In this document: positions 43,051 through 51,719 of the stretch, one piece after another
Layout of the letters: each line of letters starts with the position of its first letter
Position numbering within the stretch: position 1 is the stretch's first letter
Assembly: GCA_964388955.1 (NCBI GenBank)
Contig: CAYMCO010000001.1
Span: 186,001-250,000 of the forward strand
DNA length: 64,000 nt
Direction: 5' to 3'
Source: CAYMCO01 sp964388955
Lineage (GTDB): Bacteria; Chloroflexota; Anaerolineae; Anaerolineales; E44-bin32
The notes under the pieces: generated by a model
Database searches by the model: none
The model's input: only the letters and a program-made list of their open reading frames with translations
What the model was told of the DNA's origin: nothing
Made by a program: the position numbers and the translations under genes

Positions 43051-44322
43051 ATGAAGACCGTACCCTATTGGACCGACTTGACCCCGCGCCCCGACGATCT
43101 GCCGCTCTCCGACTTGCCACCCAGCGTCGACATCGCAATCATCGGCAGCGGTTACACGGGGCTGAACGCCGCCATGACTTTGGCGCAGGCGGGCGCCGAC
43201 GTGGCCGTCCTCGAAGCTGGATATATCGCCTTCGGCGGCAGCAGCCGCAACGGGGGCATGTTCTCTCCCGGGATCTCGGCAGGCATTCAGAAGCTCGAAC
43301 AGAGGCACGGACCTGAGACAGCAGAGCGTATGTGGCAGTGGACACTGGAAGCGACGGAATACGTGAAGCATCTAATCCGGGAGGAGAATATCGAGTGCGA
43401 CTTGGTTTTCAACGGCGGAGTGCACCTGGCATGGCATCCAAGCCATCTGGAAGAAGATCGCCGGTTCATTCGCTATATGCAGTCCAGGTTCGGCGTCACG
43501 GACCTGCACATCGTGCAGAAGGAGCAGCTTCAGGAGGAGATCGGATCCCCCGCTTATTTCGGCGGGATGGTCAATGAGAACGCCGGCTCCGTTGATCCGG
43601 CGAAATATGTCTACGGGCTGGCGCGCGTCGCCGCCCGCGTGGGCGTCAAGCTGGTCGAATCGGCGGAAGTGCAGGAGATTTCCCGCGATGGTGGCAGGTT
43701 CCGACTCCACACCGCGGCCGGGACAACGGAGGCATCCCAGATCCTTATCGCCACCAACGGCTATACCTCCAAGCTGGTTCCCGAGATCCGGCGCGGGATT
43801 CTTCCGATTGGGAGCGCTATCATCATCACCGAGCCCTTAAGCCGGTCGATGCAGACGCAGCTCAGCCCCAAAGGGCGCACCTTTTATGACAGCAAGAACT
43901 TCTTGAACTACTTTCATCTAACGGCCGACGGGAGGATGATGTTTGGCGGTCGCCGGAAGCTGTCCCCCGACCTGGATCCGGTTCGCAGCGCGCCCGAACT
44001 GCATCACCGTCTTCTTGAGGTATTCCCCCAGCTCAAAGATGTCCCGATCACGCACAGTTGGACGGGCAACGTCGCCTTCACCTACGACCGCACGCCGCAC
44101 ATCGGTCAGGTCGGGGGCATATACTACGCCTACGGATACAACGGTCATGGTCTGGCAGCCTCCAGTTATATGGGCCGGGAGGTGGCCAGACTGATGAATG
44201 GCGATCTGCAGGCCAGCCCTTTTGATGCCATCCCGCATCCTCGCATCCCGCTGTCCGGCCTGTCTGACCAGTATCTGCCGTTGCTGACGCTGTGGTTCCG
44301 CGTGGTGGATCGATTTGCATGA
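43051..44322 (+). CDS. DAO-family FAD-dependent amine oxidoreductase
   Basis: The 423-residue flavoenzyme of the D-amino-acid-oxidase-like superfamily has the Rossmann motif AIIGSGYTGLNAAMTLAQAG (about residues 29-48). It has a SSRNGGMFSPG segment, as in gamma-glutamylputrescine or glycine oxidases, and a C-terminal YAYGYNGHGLAAS flavin-binding segment. The likely reaction is oxidative deamination of an amine or amino acid. AAAGGAG precedes the ATG. It lies 220 bases after tpl and overlaps the next gene by 4 bases (ATGA). The substrate and electron acceptor (oxygen or quinone) are not determined. Confidence 0.87.
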   Translation: MKTVPYWTDLTPRPDDLPLSDLPPSVDIAIIGSGYTGLNAAMTLAQAGADVAVLEAGYIAFGGSSRNGGMFSPGISAGIQKLEQRHGPETAERMWQWTLEATEYVKHLIREENIECDLVFNGGVHLAWHPSHLEEDRRFIRYMQSRFGVTDLHIVQKEQLQEEIGSPAYFGGMVNENAGSVDPAKYVYGLARVAARVGVKLVESAEVQEISRDGGRFRLHTAAGTTEASQILIATNGYTSKLVPEIRRGILPIGSAIIITEPLSRSMQTQLSPKGRTFYDSKNFLNYFHLTADGRMMFGGRRKLSPDLDPVRSAPELHHRLLEVFPQLKDVPITHSWTGNVAFTYDRTPHIGQVGGIYYAYGYNGHGLAASSYMGREVARLMNGDLQASPFDAIPHPRIPLSGLSDQYLPLLTLWFRVVDRFA

Positions 44323-45005
44323 AAAAGCCCGCAGTGTTGAACTCCATCTCTTTCGTGCCCGATGCCGAGCGGCTGGGTGACGAAATGCACCTTCCGCCCA
44401 ATCGCGGCCAGATGGCGGATCTGCGTGCTCTCTGTCGGGAGGCCGAGGGCATCGCCGTCCCCAAAGCCGCGTATCACGTGAAATATGTCGATGACCGGGA
44501 TGAACGTTCCGTGGTGTTGGGCGGCGTCCGCCTGACCAGCCGCGTGCTCAGCGTGAACCTTTCAGGGCTGGACCGCGCCTTCCCATACGCGGCGACCTGC
44601 GGCACCGAGCTTGCGCGCTGGGCAGAAGGCTTCGACGGGCTCCTGCGGCGATATATGGCGGACATGATCATGGAAGAGGCGCTGGATTCCGCGATTGGCG
44701 CAATGGAGGCCCAAATCGGAGACCGATTCCATCCCGGCGATTTGTCCGAGATGAACCCCGGGTCTCTGGATGATTGGCCCATCGAGGAGCAGCGCCCACT
44801 CTTCCGACTGCTCGGAGGAGCTCCGGCCAGTATCGGTATTCAACTCAAGGAAAACCTCCTCATGTCCCCGACAAAGACAGTTTCCGGGATCAAATTCGCC
44901 TCCGAAACCCCTTTCGCCAGTTGCCTGCTTTGCCCGCGCAAGAACTGCCGCGGCAGGCAAGCGCCCTACGATCCCGATCTGTACACCCGGGAGTATGCGC
45001 GTTAG
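44319..45005 (+). CDS. MetH-activation-domain-like protein with C-terminal Cys motif
   Basis: The 228-residue protein resembles the stand-alone 'B12-dependent methionine synthase activation domain' group. LSEMNPGSLDDWPIEEQ and LFRLLGGAPASIGIQL, then LLMSPTKTVSGIKF, match the SAM-binding region of that domain. A C-terminal CLLCPRKNC is an added Cys cluster that could hold iron-sulfur. Homologues typically reactivate corrinoid proteins, but no corrinoid methyltransferase or MetH is visible here. It overlaps the FAD oxidoreductase by ATGA, so it belongs to the tpl cassette operon. The role is unknown. Confidence 0.75.
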   Translation: MKKPAVLNSISFVPDAERLGDEMHLPPNRGQMADLRALCREAEGIAVPKAAYHVKYVDDRDERSVVLGGVRLTSRVLSVNLSGLDRAFPYAATCGTELARWAEGFDGLLRRYMADMIMEEALDSAIGAMEAQIGDRFHPGDLSEMNPGSLDDWPIEEQRPLFRLLGGAPASIGIQLKENLLMSPTKTVSGIKFASETPFASCLLCPRKNCRGRQAPYDPDLYTREYAR

Positions 45006-45275
45006 GCGCAACGATGAGGGAGCGATAAGTCACAAGCGGGTAGCCGCAATCCCCCTGGCTCAGATCAGCTCGCGCTCCCACGATCAGGCGGCTGCGCGGC
45101 GGAAAAGGTTGCCGGGATTTCGGATCGCTGTGCCTCCCTTGCACCCGCTCAAGAGAAGAGGGAGCTTGATATCCCGTCCCAGGTTGGGATATGACAACCG
45201 GGAAAGAGCCCCGGGCAAATCGCCCCCTACGAAGCCATACTATTACCAGCAGGTGTGGCCATCTTCGGATCGATA

Positions 45276-45947
45276 TTATTGACCAGCTATGTCCTCATTT
45301 GCATCCCGCTCTCCTTCCCGGACCAAATAGATCGACGGAAGGCTCAGGATTGTCACCGCTCCCTTCAGCAGCACGTTTGCGGTGAAGATCGACCAGACCA
45401 CCGCGTTCGTGTATACGCCCCCGAAAGCCCCCCACACGAAGATCAAGCTGTCAAGCGGGACGCTCACGGCGTTGCTCGACAAGACCCGCAGCCATTGATA
45501 GCGCTCAGTGACCCGCGTTACCCATAGATGGTATATCTCGGTGTCCGTCAACTCCGCGGCCAACTCGGCGATGATGGACGCCAACACAATGCGCCATACG
45601 GGCGCCAGGACCGCGTCCCAATTCGGCTGCGGGCCGGCGGCGGGATCATACGGCAGCCGGCTCACCACCCAGAAAAGGCCCGCCATAGCCAGGTTGATCA
45701 CGCCTGCGCTCAAAATCACCACCCGTGCCCCGCCGCGGCCCGCCACCTTGTGAACAAGGTCCCGGAGCGTGAAAGTCAGCGGGTAGATCAGAGTGCCCGC
45801 GTCCATACTCAGCCCCGCCAACGCGACGATCTTTAGGCTCATCACATCCGATAGCATCTGGGCGGCGATGTAGGCCGAAGTCACCATCATTATCGCTGTC
45901 ATACCTGCGCTTACCGCCTCCTTCACGGACCACTCTCGCCCAGACAT
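45276..45947 (-). CDS. yhhQ: queuosine-precursor transporter, YhhQ/VUT family
   Basis: The 223-residue protein has six membrane helices and matches the VUT_1 family. It has the YPLTFTLRDLVHKVAGRGGAR cytoplasmic loop, AELAAELTDTEIYHLW (the conserved 'E-x-x-D-T' helix), and SVPLDSLIFVWGAFGG. YhhQ imports preQ0 or preQ1 for queuosine modification of tRNA. The family is well identified; whether the substrate is preQ0, preQ1 or queuine is not. It faces the tpl cassette convergently (about 270 bases without a gene). Confidence 0.88.
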   Translation of the reverse strand: MSGREWSVKEAVSAGMTAIMMVTSAYIAAQMLSDVMSLKIVALAGLSMDAGTLIYPLTFTLRDLVHKVAGRGGARVVILSAGVINLAMAGLFWVVSRLPYDPAAGPQPNWDAVLAPVWRIVLASIIAELAAELTDTEIYHLWVTRVTERYQWLRVLSSNAVSVPLDSLIFVWGAFGGVYTNAVVWSIFTANVLLKGAVTILSLPSIYLVREGERDANEDIAGQ

Positions 45948-46010
45948 AGTACATCACATCAACCTTGGGCGCATGCGCTGTGCGCTGACTTGGGAGCTCC
46001 GCACCGGTGC

Positions 46011-46057
46011 GCGTTCCATCTCAGGGATCCAACGCATTTCAAGATGGAAGCCGCACC
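46011..46057 (+). repeat. dispersed 47-bp hairpin element B, copy 2
   Basis: Gapless match to 24178-24224 (about 38 of 47). A third, inverted, partial match reading GTGTTCCATTTCAGGGG on the minus strand lies at about 46226-46246. Confidence 0.6.
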
Positions 46058-46111
46058 CTGTCAACGACACAGGGCAGGCCACTCTATACACGCCTCGCTC
46101 CGCTCGCCGCT

Positions 46112-46166
46112 ACTCGAGATGCGGCCCGCTTCGCACGTTCCCATTGTGGGGAGGCGCATCTCGAGT
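46112..46166. repeat. 12-bp perfect inverted repeat with 31-bp loop
   Basis: ACTCGAGATGCG at 46112-46123 is the exact reverse complement of CGCATCTCGAGT at 46155-46166. No T tract follows, so a terminator is unlikely. Confidence 0.7.
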
Positions 46167-46338
46167 GCCGAGTGGTGAAACCACGAGGTGTTTCGAGAGG
46201 AGCGCCGTATTTCACTCTCAAGCAGCCGCGTCCCCTGAAATGGAACACACCCTTTGCTCTAGAAAGAATTGACTCCTTGGCGGAGTGCAAATATCATATG
46301 GGGCACTAGGGTGCCAAGCGATGAGGGGGAACCGAGGG

Positions 46339-47247
46339 ATGGACCCGAGCTGCTTCCTGGATGCATCCAGCAATCAGCGTGCGCGCGGTCGTCGGATTTC
46401 CGCGAACCATTCGATCGGGTTTTGGGCCGTCCTCGGCCTCGGGATCTTCTCGCTTGCCGCATGCGCAGCTCAACCATCTGGAATCACCCTCGAAGCGCGC
46501 TCACCAACTCCCAACACGGGCTCCATTTCGACAACCCCGAGCACGACAACGACGAGCACATCGACCATTCAGCCAATCGCCCCATCGAGCACTATCGACC
46601 CAACCCTGGCCGGCGTCCCGACCGCCCGTTTCGCTCCAACGCGCACGTCCGAGCCCACGCCAATTCCCCCCTCCATGCCCACGTTGCAGGTGCAGTCCGA
46701 CCTCGCGCTGGAAGGCGTAAATACCTATATCGATGAGGATCAGATGCTCCAGATTCTCGGTGATATCGAGAACAACGGGGATGAGAATCAGACCGTCGTC
46801 GTTGGGGCTGTCTTGTACGATCAAGCGGGGCGAATCCTTGATCAAGTCTCCGGGCTTACCGCCGTCGAAGTTGTGCCAGCCGACGGCATATCGCCCTTCG
46901 AGATTTTCGCCGCGCGGCCCGCGGGATATGCGGACTTCAGCGTCATCATCGAGGGCATCCCAACGGACAGAGAACCCCGGACAGATCTGGAGATCTTGCA
47001 GCCACAGGACCAGGTCGGTGCGCGGTTCGTGGTCACCGGCCAGATTCACAATCCGGGTAGCGCCCTGACCGAGTATGCCCAAGTTCTCGTCACGCTCTAT
47101 GACGCACAAGATCGCGTCATCGCCATGGGTATGGAATTGATCCAGCCGGAGAAGCTTGGCGCCGGAGCCAAGACCCAATTCGACATACGCATCGAAGAGC
47201 ACTTCGAGCCTCTCGATCATTACACTCTGATGGCCATCGGGTATTAG
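46339..47247 (+). CDS. secreted lipoprotein with FxLYD-like domain
   Basis: The product is about 302 residues. It has a signal segment ending in the lipobox LAAC (FSLAACAAQ), then a Thr/Ser/Pro-rich linker of about 90 residues typical of Chloroflexota surface lipoproteins. A beta-sandwich domain follows (VVVGAVLYDQAGRIL is FxLYD-like), with a second similar unit (RFVVTGQIHNPGSAL, VLVTLYDAQDRV). The start is uncertain among ATG 46285, 46321 and 46339; 46339 gives the shortest cytoplasmic tail. It is anchored outside the membrane. The function is unknown; such domains often bind partners or envelope polymers. Confidence 0.72.
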   Translation: MDPSCFLDASSNQRARGRRISANHSIGFWAVLGLGIFSLAACAAQPSGITLEARSPTPNTGSISTTPSTTTTSTSTIQPIAPSSTIDPTLAGVPTARFAPTRTSEPTPIPPSMPTLQVQSDLALEGVNTYIDEDQMLQILGDIENNGDENQTVVVGAVLYDQAGRILDQVSGLTAVEVVPADGISPFEIFAARPAGYADFSVIIEGIPTDREPRTDLEILQPQDQVGARFVVTGQIHNPGSALTEYAQVLVTLYDAQDRVIAMGMELIQPEKLGAGAKTQFDIRIEEHFEPLDHYTLMAIGY

Positions 47248-47333
47248 CCCCTCGGTCAAGTCGGTCTTTGCACAAGGCAACCTGCTGCCAATTCACGAAA
47301 TCGATCCCGGCAAAGTGAAGCGAAAGGAGGGCA

Positions 47334-47354
47334 ATGAATCCATTCGACGGGTAA
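47334..47354 (+). CDS. six-codon upstream ORF (MNPFDG)
   Basis: A perfect AAAGGAGG at 47323-47330 precedes ATG 47334 and a six-codon frame ending in TAA at 47352-47354. It sits 37 bases upstream of the subtilase start, which has its own GGAGGGAGG. Translation of this mini-ORF may modulate the protease. Confidence 0.4.
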   Translation: MNPFDG

Positions 47355-47391
47355 CCGGTCCGAATACAAACACTCGAGGAGGGAGGTCCTC

Positions 47392-50300
47392 ATGAAGTCC
47401 AGATTGTGGCGATTGCTCACCGTCGTGCTTAGCCTCGCGCTGATGGTGAGCCTGTCCCCTTCCCCAGCTCTTTCCCAAGAGGCAGATCCACCTCTGCCGC
47501 CAGAAGTTCAGAGCCTAACGACGCCGGATGTCTCGAAAGTTCACAGCGAGCTGCAGGAAGCTGTCCGGCTTGTCGATCCGCGGGACGAGCTATTCGTCGT
47601 GCTTCGCATCTTGCCCGGCGCTGATATTCAGCAGTACTTCGCTGGCCCCGTCCTTATCCGGCCCTTCGTCGACCCACTCGGCCTTCAGGTCGCAGTTGGG
47701 CAAGTGCGCGCCGCGAACGTGTACAAGCTCGCATCCCTCCCGGGAGTGGTCTTCATGCAGAAGGCGGAGAGCATCGTTGAGCCGCCAACTCCCCCCGAGC
47801 CGGATCTGGCGTTCCGGCCATCGCGCCGCGAATTGCGCGCACGGGCCGCCGCCATCCGAAACACATTTGCCCCATCCAATCCGCTATCTCCCATCGCCCC
47901 TTCGGGGGAACGCATCGCTGAAGAGGAGACTCCAATCCCCGAATCCCCGGGGAGCGGCGCTGATCCCACCGGGTGGTACGACGTAGCGGAGGGGCATAAG
48001 TCGGCCGCCGCATGGGCAAAAGGGTACACGGGGGCAGGTGTCAAAGTCATGGCCAATGACTCCGGCATCGATTTTGCCCATCCGGACCTGCAGGGGACGT
48101 GGGCGGAAGTCACCGATCCCGCCAGTCCCTATTTCGGATGGCCGATGATGTTTGACTCCTACTCCATGTATCTGTACGTGCTCGACAATTTCTTCGGCAG
48201 CTCCTACCTCGCCGATGGGCTTGCGGATTATGCAGACACCAGCGCCACCTGCGATTTAGCGGATTGCACCTTCCGACCCCTCGGCGCGTCTGGGCAATAC
48301 GCATATCTCCTCCCGGCGACGAGCGTGAGCGGCACGTACCATATCGGGAACCACCCGGACAACGCGTTGGAGAATTGGTGGTACGGGGAGCGTGTGGCCG
48401 TGCTTGTCGTTGACGAGCATACGTCCGGCATTTACGACACCGTATATGTCGACCTAAACGCGAACCACGATTTCACCGACGACAAACCGGTCACCAAGGA
48501 CGATCCCATCGCCTGGCTGGACGAGTGGGATTCGGATGCCGACGGGCCGGGCTCTGACGGCTATGCCGACATCTCCGGCGGCCTGGTCTACTTCATCGCC
48601 GATGGCACAAACAGCATCCCCGCCTGTGACTGGCTGTGGGGTTTGCTCTGCCCAGCGCCAAGTAACGGCGATTTGGTGGCCTTCATCCTGAATGATCCCA
48701 CGGAGCCCGCTGGCGATCACGGCCAACTGGTCGCATCAGCCGTCGCCGGACAGGGTGTTGTCGATCATCCAGGGGCAACCGGCGAATATCCGACCTGGAA
48801 GCCCGCCGGCGTTGGCCTGGTCCAGGGCGGCGGGAAAGATGTCAAGCTCGTCGCGAATGGCAATTTCTACCTTACCCCATACATCGAGGACGCGTTCCTA
48901 TTCTCGGCCTATGGATACGATGGCGTTTCCGGCACGGCGGACGACATCCAAATCGTGAGCAACTCCTACGGCTTCTCCGCAGTGGACAACGATGGCTGGG
49001 ATATAGATTCCCGGCTGATCGATTTCATACAGGGGAATGTCAACCCCACCATGAGTGTGCTTTACTCAACCGGCAATGGGGCGCCTGGGTACGGCACCAT
49101 CACCCCACCCTCGCCGCAAGCTGGTATCAGCGTCGGGGCTTCCACTCAGTATGGATCCACAGGGACCTTTGATTCCATCCAGGATCTTGACCAGATCAAC
49201 TACGGCGATGTGATGACCTGGTCCAACCGCGGGCCCAGCGCAATCGGAGGACCAGGCGTCGACATCGTCGCCAACGGCGCCTGGGGAGCCGGGGACCTCA
49301 GCCTAAATGAAATCGGCGATGGCTTGGTGGCATGGGAATCATGGGGTGGGACGAGCCGGTCAGCCCCCATCGCTGCGGGCAACCTTGCCCTCGTCTATCA
49401 GGCCTACTTCGATACCCACGGCGTGTGGCCCAGCTATGACACGGCGAGAGCCCTGATTAAATCCGGCGCCACCGACGTCGACAATGATCCCTCTACGCAG
49501 GGCGCCGGGCTGCTCAACGCCGATCGAGCGACCGATCTCGCAGGCGCTCTGGGCGGCGCCTACATCCTGCCCGATGAGTGGCGCGCAGGGGACTACCGCG
49601 GTCGAGACTATGCAGCTTTTGCTCATATCATGTATCCGGGGGCCAGCGATGTTCAGACGTTTACCGTCACGAATCCTGGTCCGACGAGCGTGACCCTCAA
49701 CCTGAGCGATGCCTATCTCACCCGAATCGGTAGTGAGGAGTTCGATTTCAAGAGCAAGAACCAGTCGCTCGAGGAGAAGTCCTTTGCCAAGCCGGATTAC
49801 TTGTGGAATATCAGCGATATGATCCCCGCCGGCACGGATCTGGTCGAGGTCAAAGTCATATTCCCCTTCGAGCAGTTCGACTACAACGGGGACTATATGT
49901 ATGACAGCCGCTGGCGGGTGATGCTGTATGACTGGAAGGATCAGAACGCCGACGGGGATCTTTGGGCCGATGCCAATGGGAATGGAGTGGTGGAAGCTGG
50001 AGAGATCGACGCCGGCGAGTACATCCGCTTCACCTACGGCTATAGCACGGGCACATCCATTCAGGCCAGAATCCATGATGCCATGGATCGCACCCACGAC
50101 GGCCTGTTCCTCGGCTTGCGGCACCGCGATGGCACCGAGGCGGTCCCCAGAACGGATCTGAGATTCCAGGTCGACTTCTACGCCCACTCGGACTGGCCGT
50201 TGGTCTCCCTCGACACCGGTAGCGTCACAGTGCCCGCGGGAGGCAGCGCCACTTTCGAAGCCACAGCAACGATTCCGGACGACCAAGCCCCGGGCTTCTA

Positions 50301-51591
50301 CCAAGGATTCATCATGGTGGATGATCCCGGCGGGGACGGAGGCAGTTCCCATCGCTCGGCGATCCCCGTGACCATCAATGTGGCCGGCGGCGTTTTCCAG
50401 GGTGCCGATGTCCCCCATCCGGAAAACAACCGCATCGAGGCGATCAACTTCTCCTTTGGCGGTGGCGCGTCCGGGACGCCATACGACAACGGCAGCGTGT
50501 CGGGCTATCAGGACTGGACTTGGCGAGCCGAATCCGGGGATTGGCGCTTCTTCTTCGTAGATGAGCCCAATCTCCCCGAAGGCCTTAAGAAATGGAACTA
50601 CAAGAAGAACATCCTTGTAGATCTCGAATGGCCGGAGCCGCCGAATCCATACCGGCAGATGAACACGGATATCGACGCCCTGGTCTTCGGCCCCGGAGAG
50701 GATGACTACAGCTTCATCGATCCAGATCGATATGGCCCATATCCACTTGTCCCGGTGGGCGGCAGCCAGAACACGAACATCGGCGCCGGGGTGTGGCGCT
50801 TCAATACAGGTTCCGGACTATCCAGCGAGACGATCACCGCCGACTGGGGGCCCGGCCTGAACCTGGTCGCCTTGCACAATGTGGTCTTCAACGGGCGGGG
50901 GTTCGACGCCCCCATCTCTGGCAACGTGGGATCCTTGGCCGTTTGGCCCGACGAACTCGATGTTGTCAGCCGCTGGCCCTATCGCTACCACAACCGCACT
51001 ACAGCACTGGTATGGACCTCGATCCCGCTCCACGGCTTGGTTGCGGAGGCCTACGGGCTCGGCAAGCCGGAAACATTCCCCGACCAGATGGTGAATCAGG
51101 ATGATCCTGACGACCCCGCGACTGCCAGCTATACGCGCACGCTGACGATACAGCACGGCGCCTTGTTGCAGGTATCCACGGGGAACTCGAGTGGCAACGA
51201 CCTGGATCTGTATCTGCTCTTCGATGCAAACCGGGACGGAACCTTCGACTGGGACAGCGAGGTCATCGGGTCATCCACAACTCCGACCGATGAAGAATCA
51301 GTGAGCGTGAAGTTCCCGGAGGATGGTGACTACATGATCGCCGTTCACGGCTGGTCCGTCCCGGCCGGGCCGGCCAGCTTCGATCTCACCATCAACGCGG
51401 TCCAAGGCTATGACTTGAAAGTCTACCCGCGCCGCAGGAGATATGATATTCGAGCCGGCCGCTCGACCCATCTCCTGGTTGAATGGGACACCCTGGGACT
51501 GCCCGCGGGTGAATATCAGGGGGTGGTGCTCTTTGGCCCGCAAGATGCGCCGGGAGCTGCATCTCTGGATGTGATTGTCACCGTTCGTTGA
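47392..51591 (+). CDS. secreted S8 (subtilisin-like) serine peptidase, 1399 aa
   Basis: The large secreted protease has a cleavable signal peptide (residues 1-28, ending PALS-Q). A propeptide-like region runs to about 190, followed by an S8 catalytic domain. The triad reads Asp223 (NDSGIDFAHPDL), His443 (GDHGQLVASAVAG) and Ser655 (GGTSRSAP). The Asp-to-His distance is about 220 residues instead of some 30, so a large insertion lies between them. Downstream are beta-sandwich regions and a C-terminal pre-peptidase-like domain with Asp-rich NSSGNDLDLYLLFD (about 1264-1277). The role is extracellular protein degradation. Twin Shine-Dalgarno-like GGAGGGAGG precedes the ATG, with a mini-ORF upstream. 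A 17-bp hairpin follows. Confidence 0.92.
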   Translation: MKSRLWRLLTVVLSLALMVSLSPSPALSQEADPPLPPEVQSLTTPDVSKVHSELQEAVRLVDPRDELFVVLRILPGADIQQYFAGPVLIRPFVDPLGLQVAVGQVRAANVYKLASLPGVVFMQKAESIVEPPTPPEPDLAFRPSRRELRARAAAIRNTFAPSNPLSPIAPSGERIAEEETPIPESPGSGADPTGWYDVAEGHKSAAAWAKGYTGAGVKVMANDSGIDFAHPDLQGTWAEVTDPASPYFGWPMMFDSYSMYLYVLDNFFGSSYLADGLADYADTSATCDLADCTFRPLGASGQYAYLLPATSVSGTYHIGNHPDNALENWWYGERVAVLVVDEHTSGIYDTVYVDLNANHDFTDDKPVTKDDPIAWLDEWDSDADGPGSDGYADISGGLVYFIADGTNSIPACDWLWGLLCPAPSNGDLVAFILNDPTEPAGDHGQLVASAVAGQGVVDHPGATGEYPTWKPAGVGLVQGGGKDVKLVANGNFYLTPYIEDAFLFSAYGYDGVSGTADDIQIVSNSYGFSAVDNDGWDIDSRLIDFIQGNVNPTMSVLYSTGNGAPGYGTITPPSPQAGISVGASTQYGSTGTFDSIQDLDQINYGDVMTWSNRGPSAIGGPGVDIVANGAWGAGDLSLNEIGDGLVAWESWGGTSRSAPIAAGNLALVYQAYFDTHGVWPSYDTARALIKSGATDVDNDPSTQGAGLLNADRATDLAGALGGAYILPDEWRAGDYRGRDYAAFAHIMYPGASDVQTFTVTNPGPTSVTLNLSDAYLTRIGSEEFDFKSKNQSLEEKSFAKPDYLWNISDMIPAGTDLVEVKVIFPFEQFDYNGDYMYDSRWRVMLYDWKDQNADGDLWADANGNGVVEAGEIDAGEYIRFTYGYSTGTSIQARIHDAMDRTHDGLFLGLRHRDGTEAVPRTDLRFQVDFYAHSDWPLVSLDTGSVTVPAGGSATFEATATIPDDQAPGFYQGFIMVDDPGGDGGSSHRSAIPVTINVAGGVFQGADVPHPENNRIEAINFSFGGGASGTPYDNGSVSGYQDWTWRAESGDWRFFFVDEPNLPEGLKKWNYKKNILVDLEWPEPPNPYRQMNTDIDALVFGPGEDDYSFIDPDRYGPYPLVPVGGSQNTNIGAGVWRFNTGSGLSSETITADWGPGLNLVALHNVVFNGRGFDAPISGNVGSLAVWPDELDVVSRWPYRYHNRTTALVWTSIPLHGLVAEAYGLGKPETFPDQMVNQDDPDDPATASYTRTLTIQHGALLQVSTGNSSGNDLDLYLLFDANRDGTFDWDSEVIGSSTTPTDEESVSVKFPEDGDYMIAVHGWSVPAGPASFDLTINAVQGYDLKVYPRRRRYDIRAGRSTHLLVEWDTLGLPAGEYQGVVLFGPQDAPGAASLDVIVTVR

Positions 51592-51603
51592 AACCGGCAC
51601 TCC

Positions 51604-51642
51604 CACGCAGCAGGCGGGGCATCCCGCCCCGCCTGCTGCGTG
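51604..51642. terminator. 17-bp perfect hairpin between convergent genes
   Basis: CACGCAGCAGGCGGGGC (51604-51620) and its exact complement at 51626-51642 close a 5-base loop. There is no T tract, but the position between two convergent stops suggests bidirectional termination or mRNA end protection. Confidence 0.6.
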
Positions 51643-51719
51643 CGCCGCGATGATCCCTGATCCGCATCCGAAAGCCGCCCAGCGGCAAGCAGATGACCCT
51701 TTGCGCGGCGCGTGGGATT

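Larger units (their letters stand above)
45948..46320. other. non-coding region with multiple inverted repeats
   Basis: No gene is supported. Contains element B copy 2 (46011-46057), a 12-bp perfect inverted repeat (46112-46166), and a reverse-oriented partial element B near 46226-46246. It may be a decayed mobile element or a structured RNA. Confidence 0.45.
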
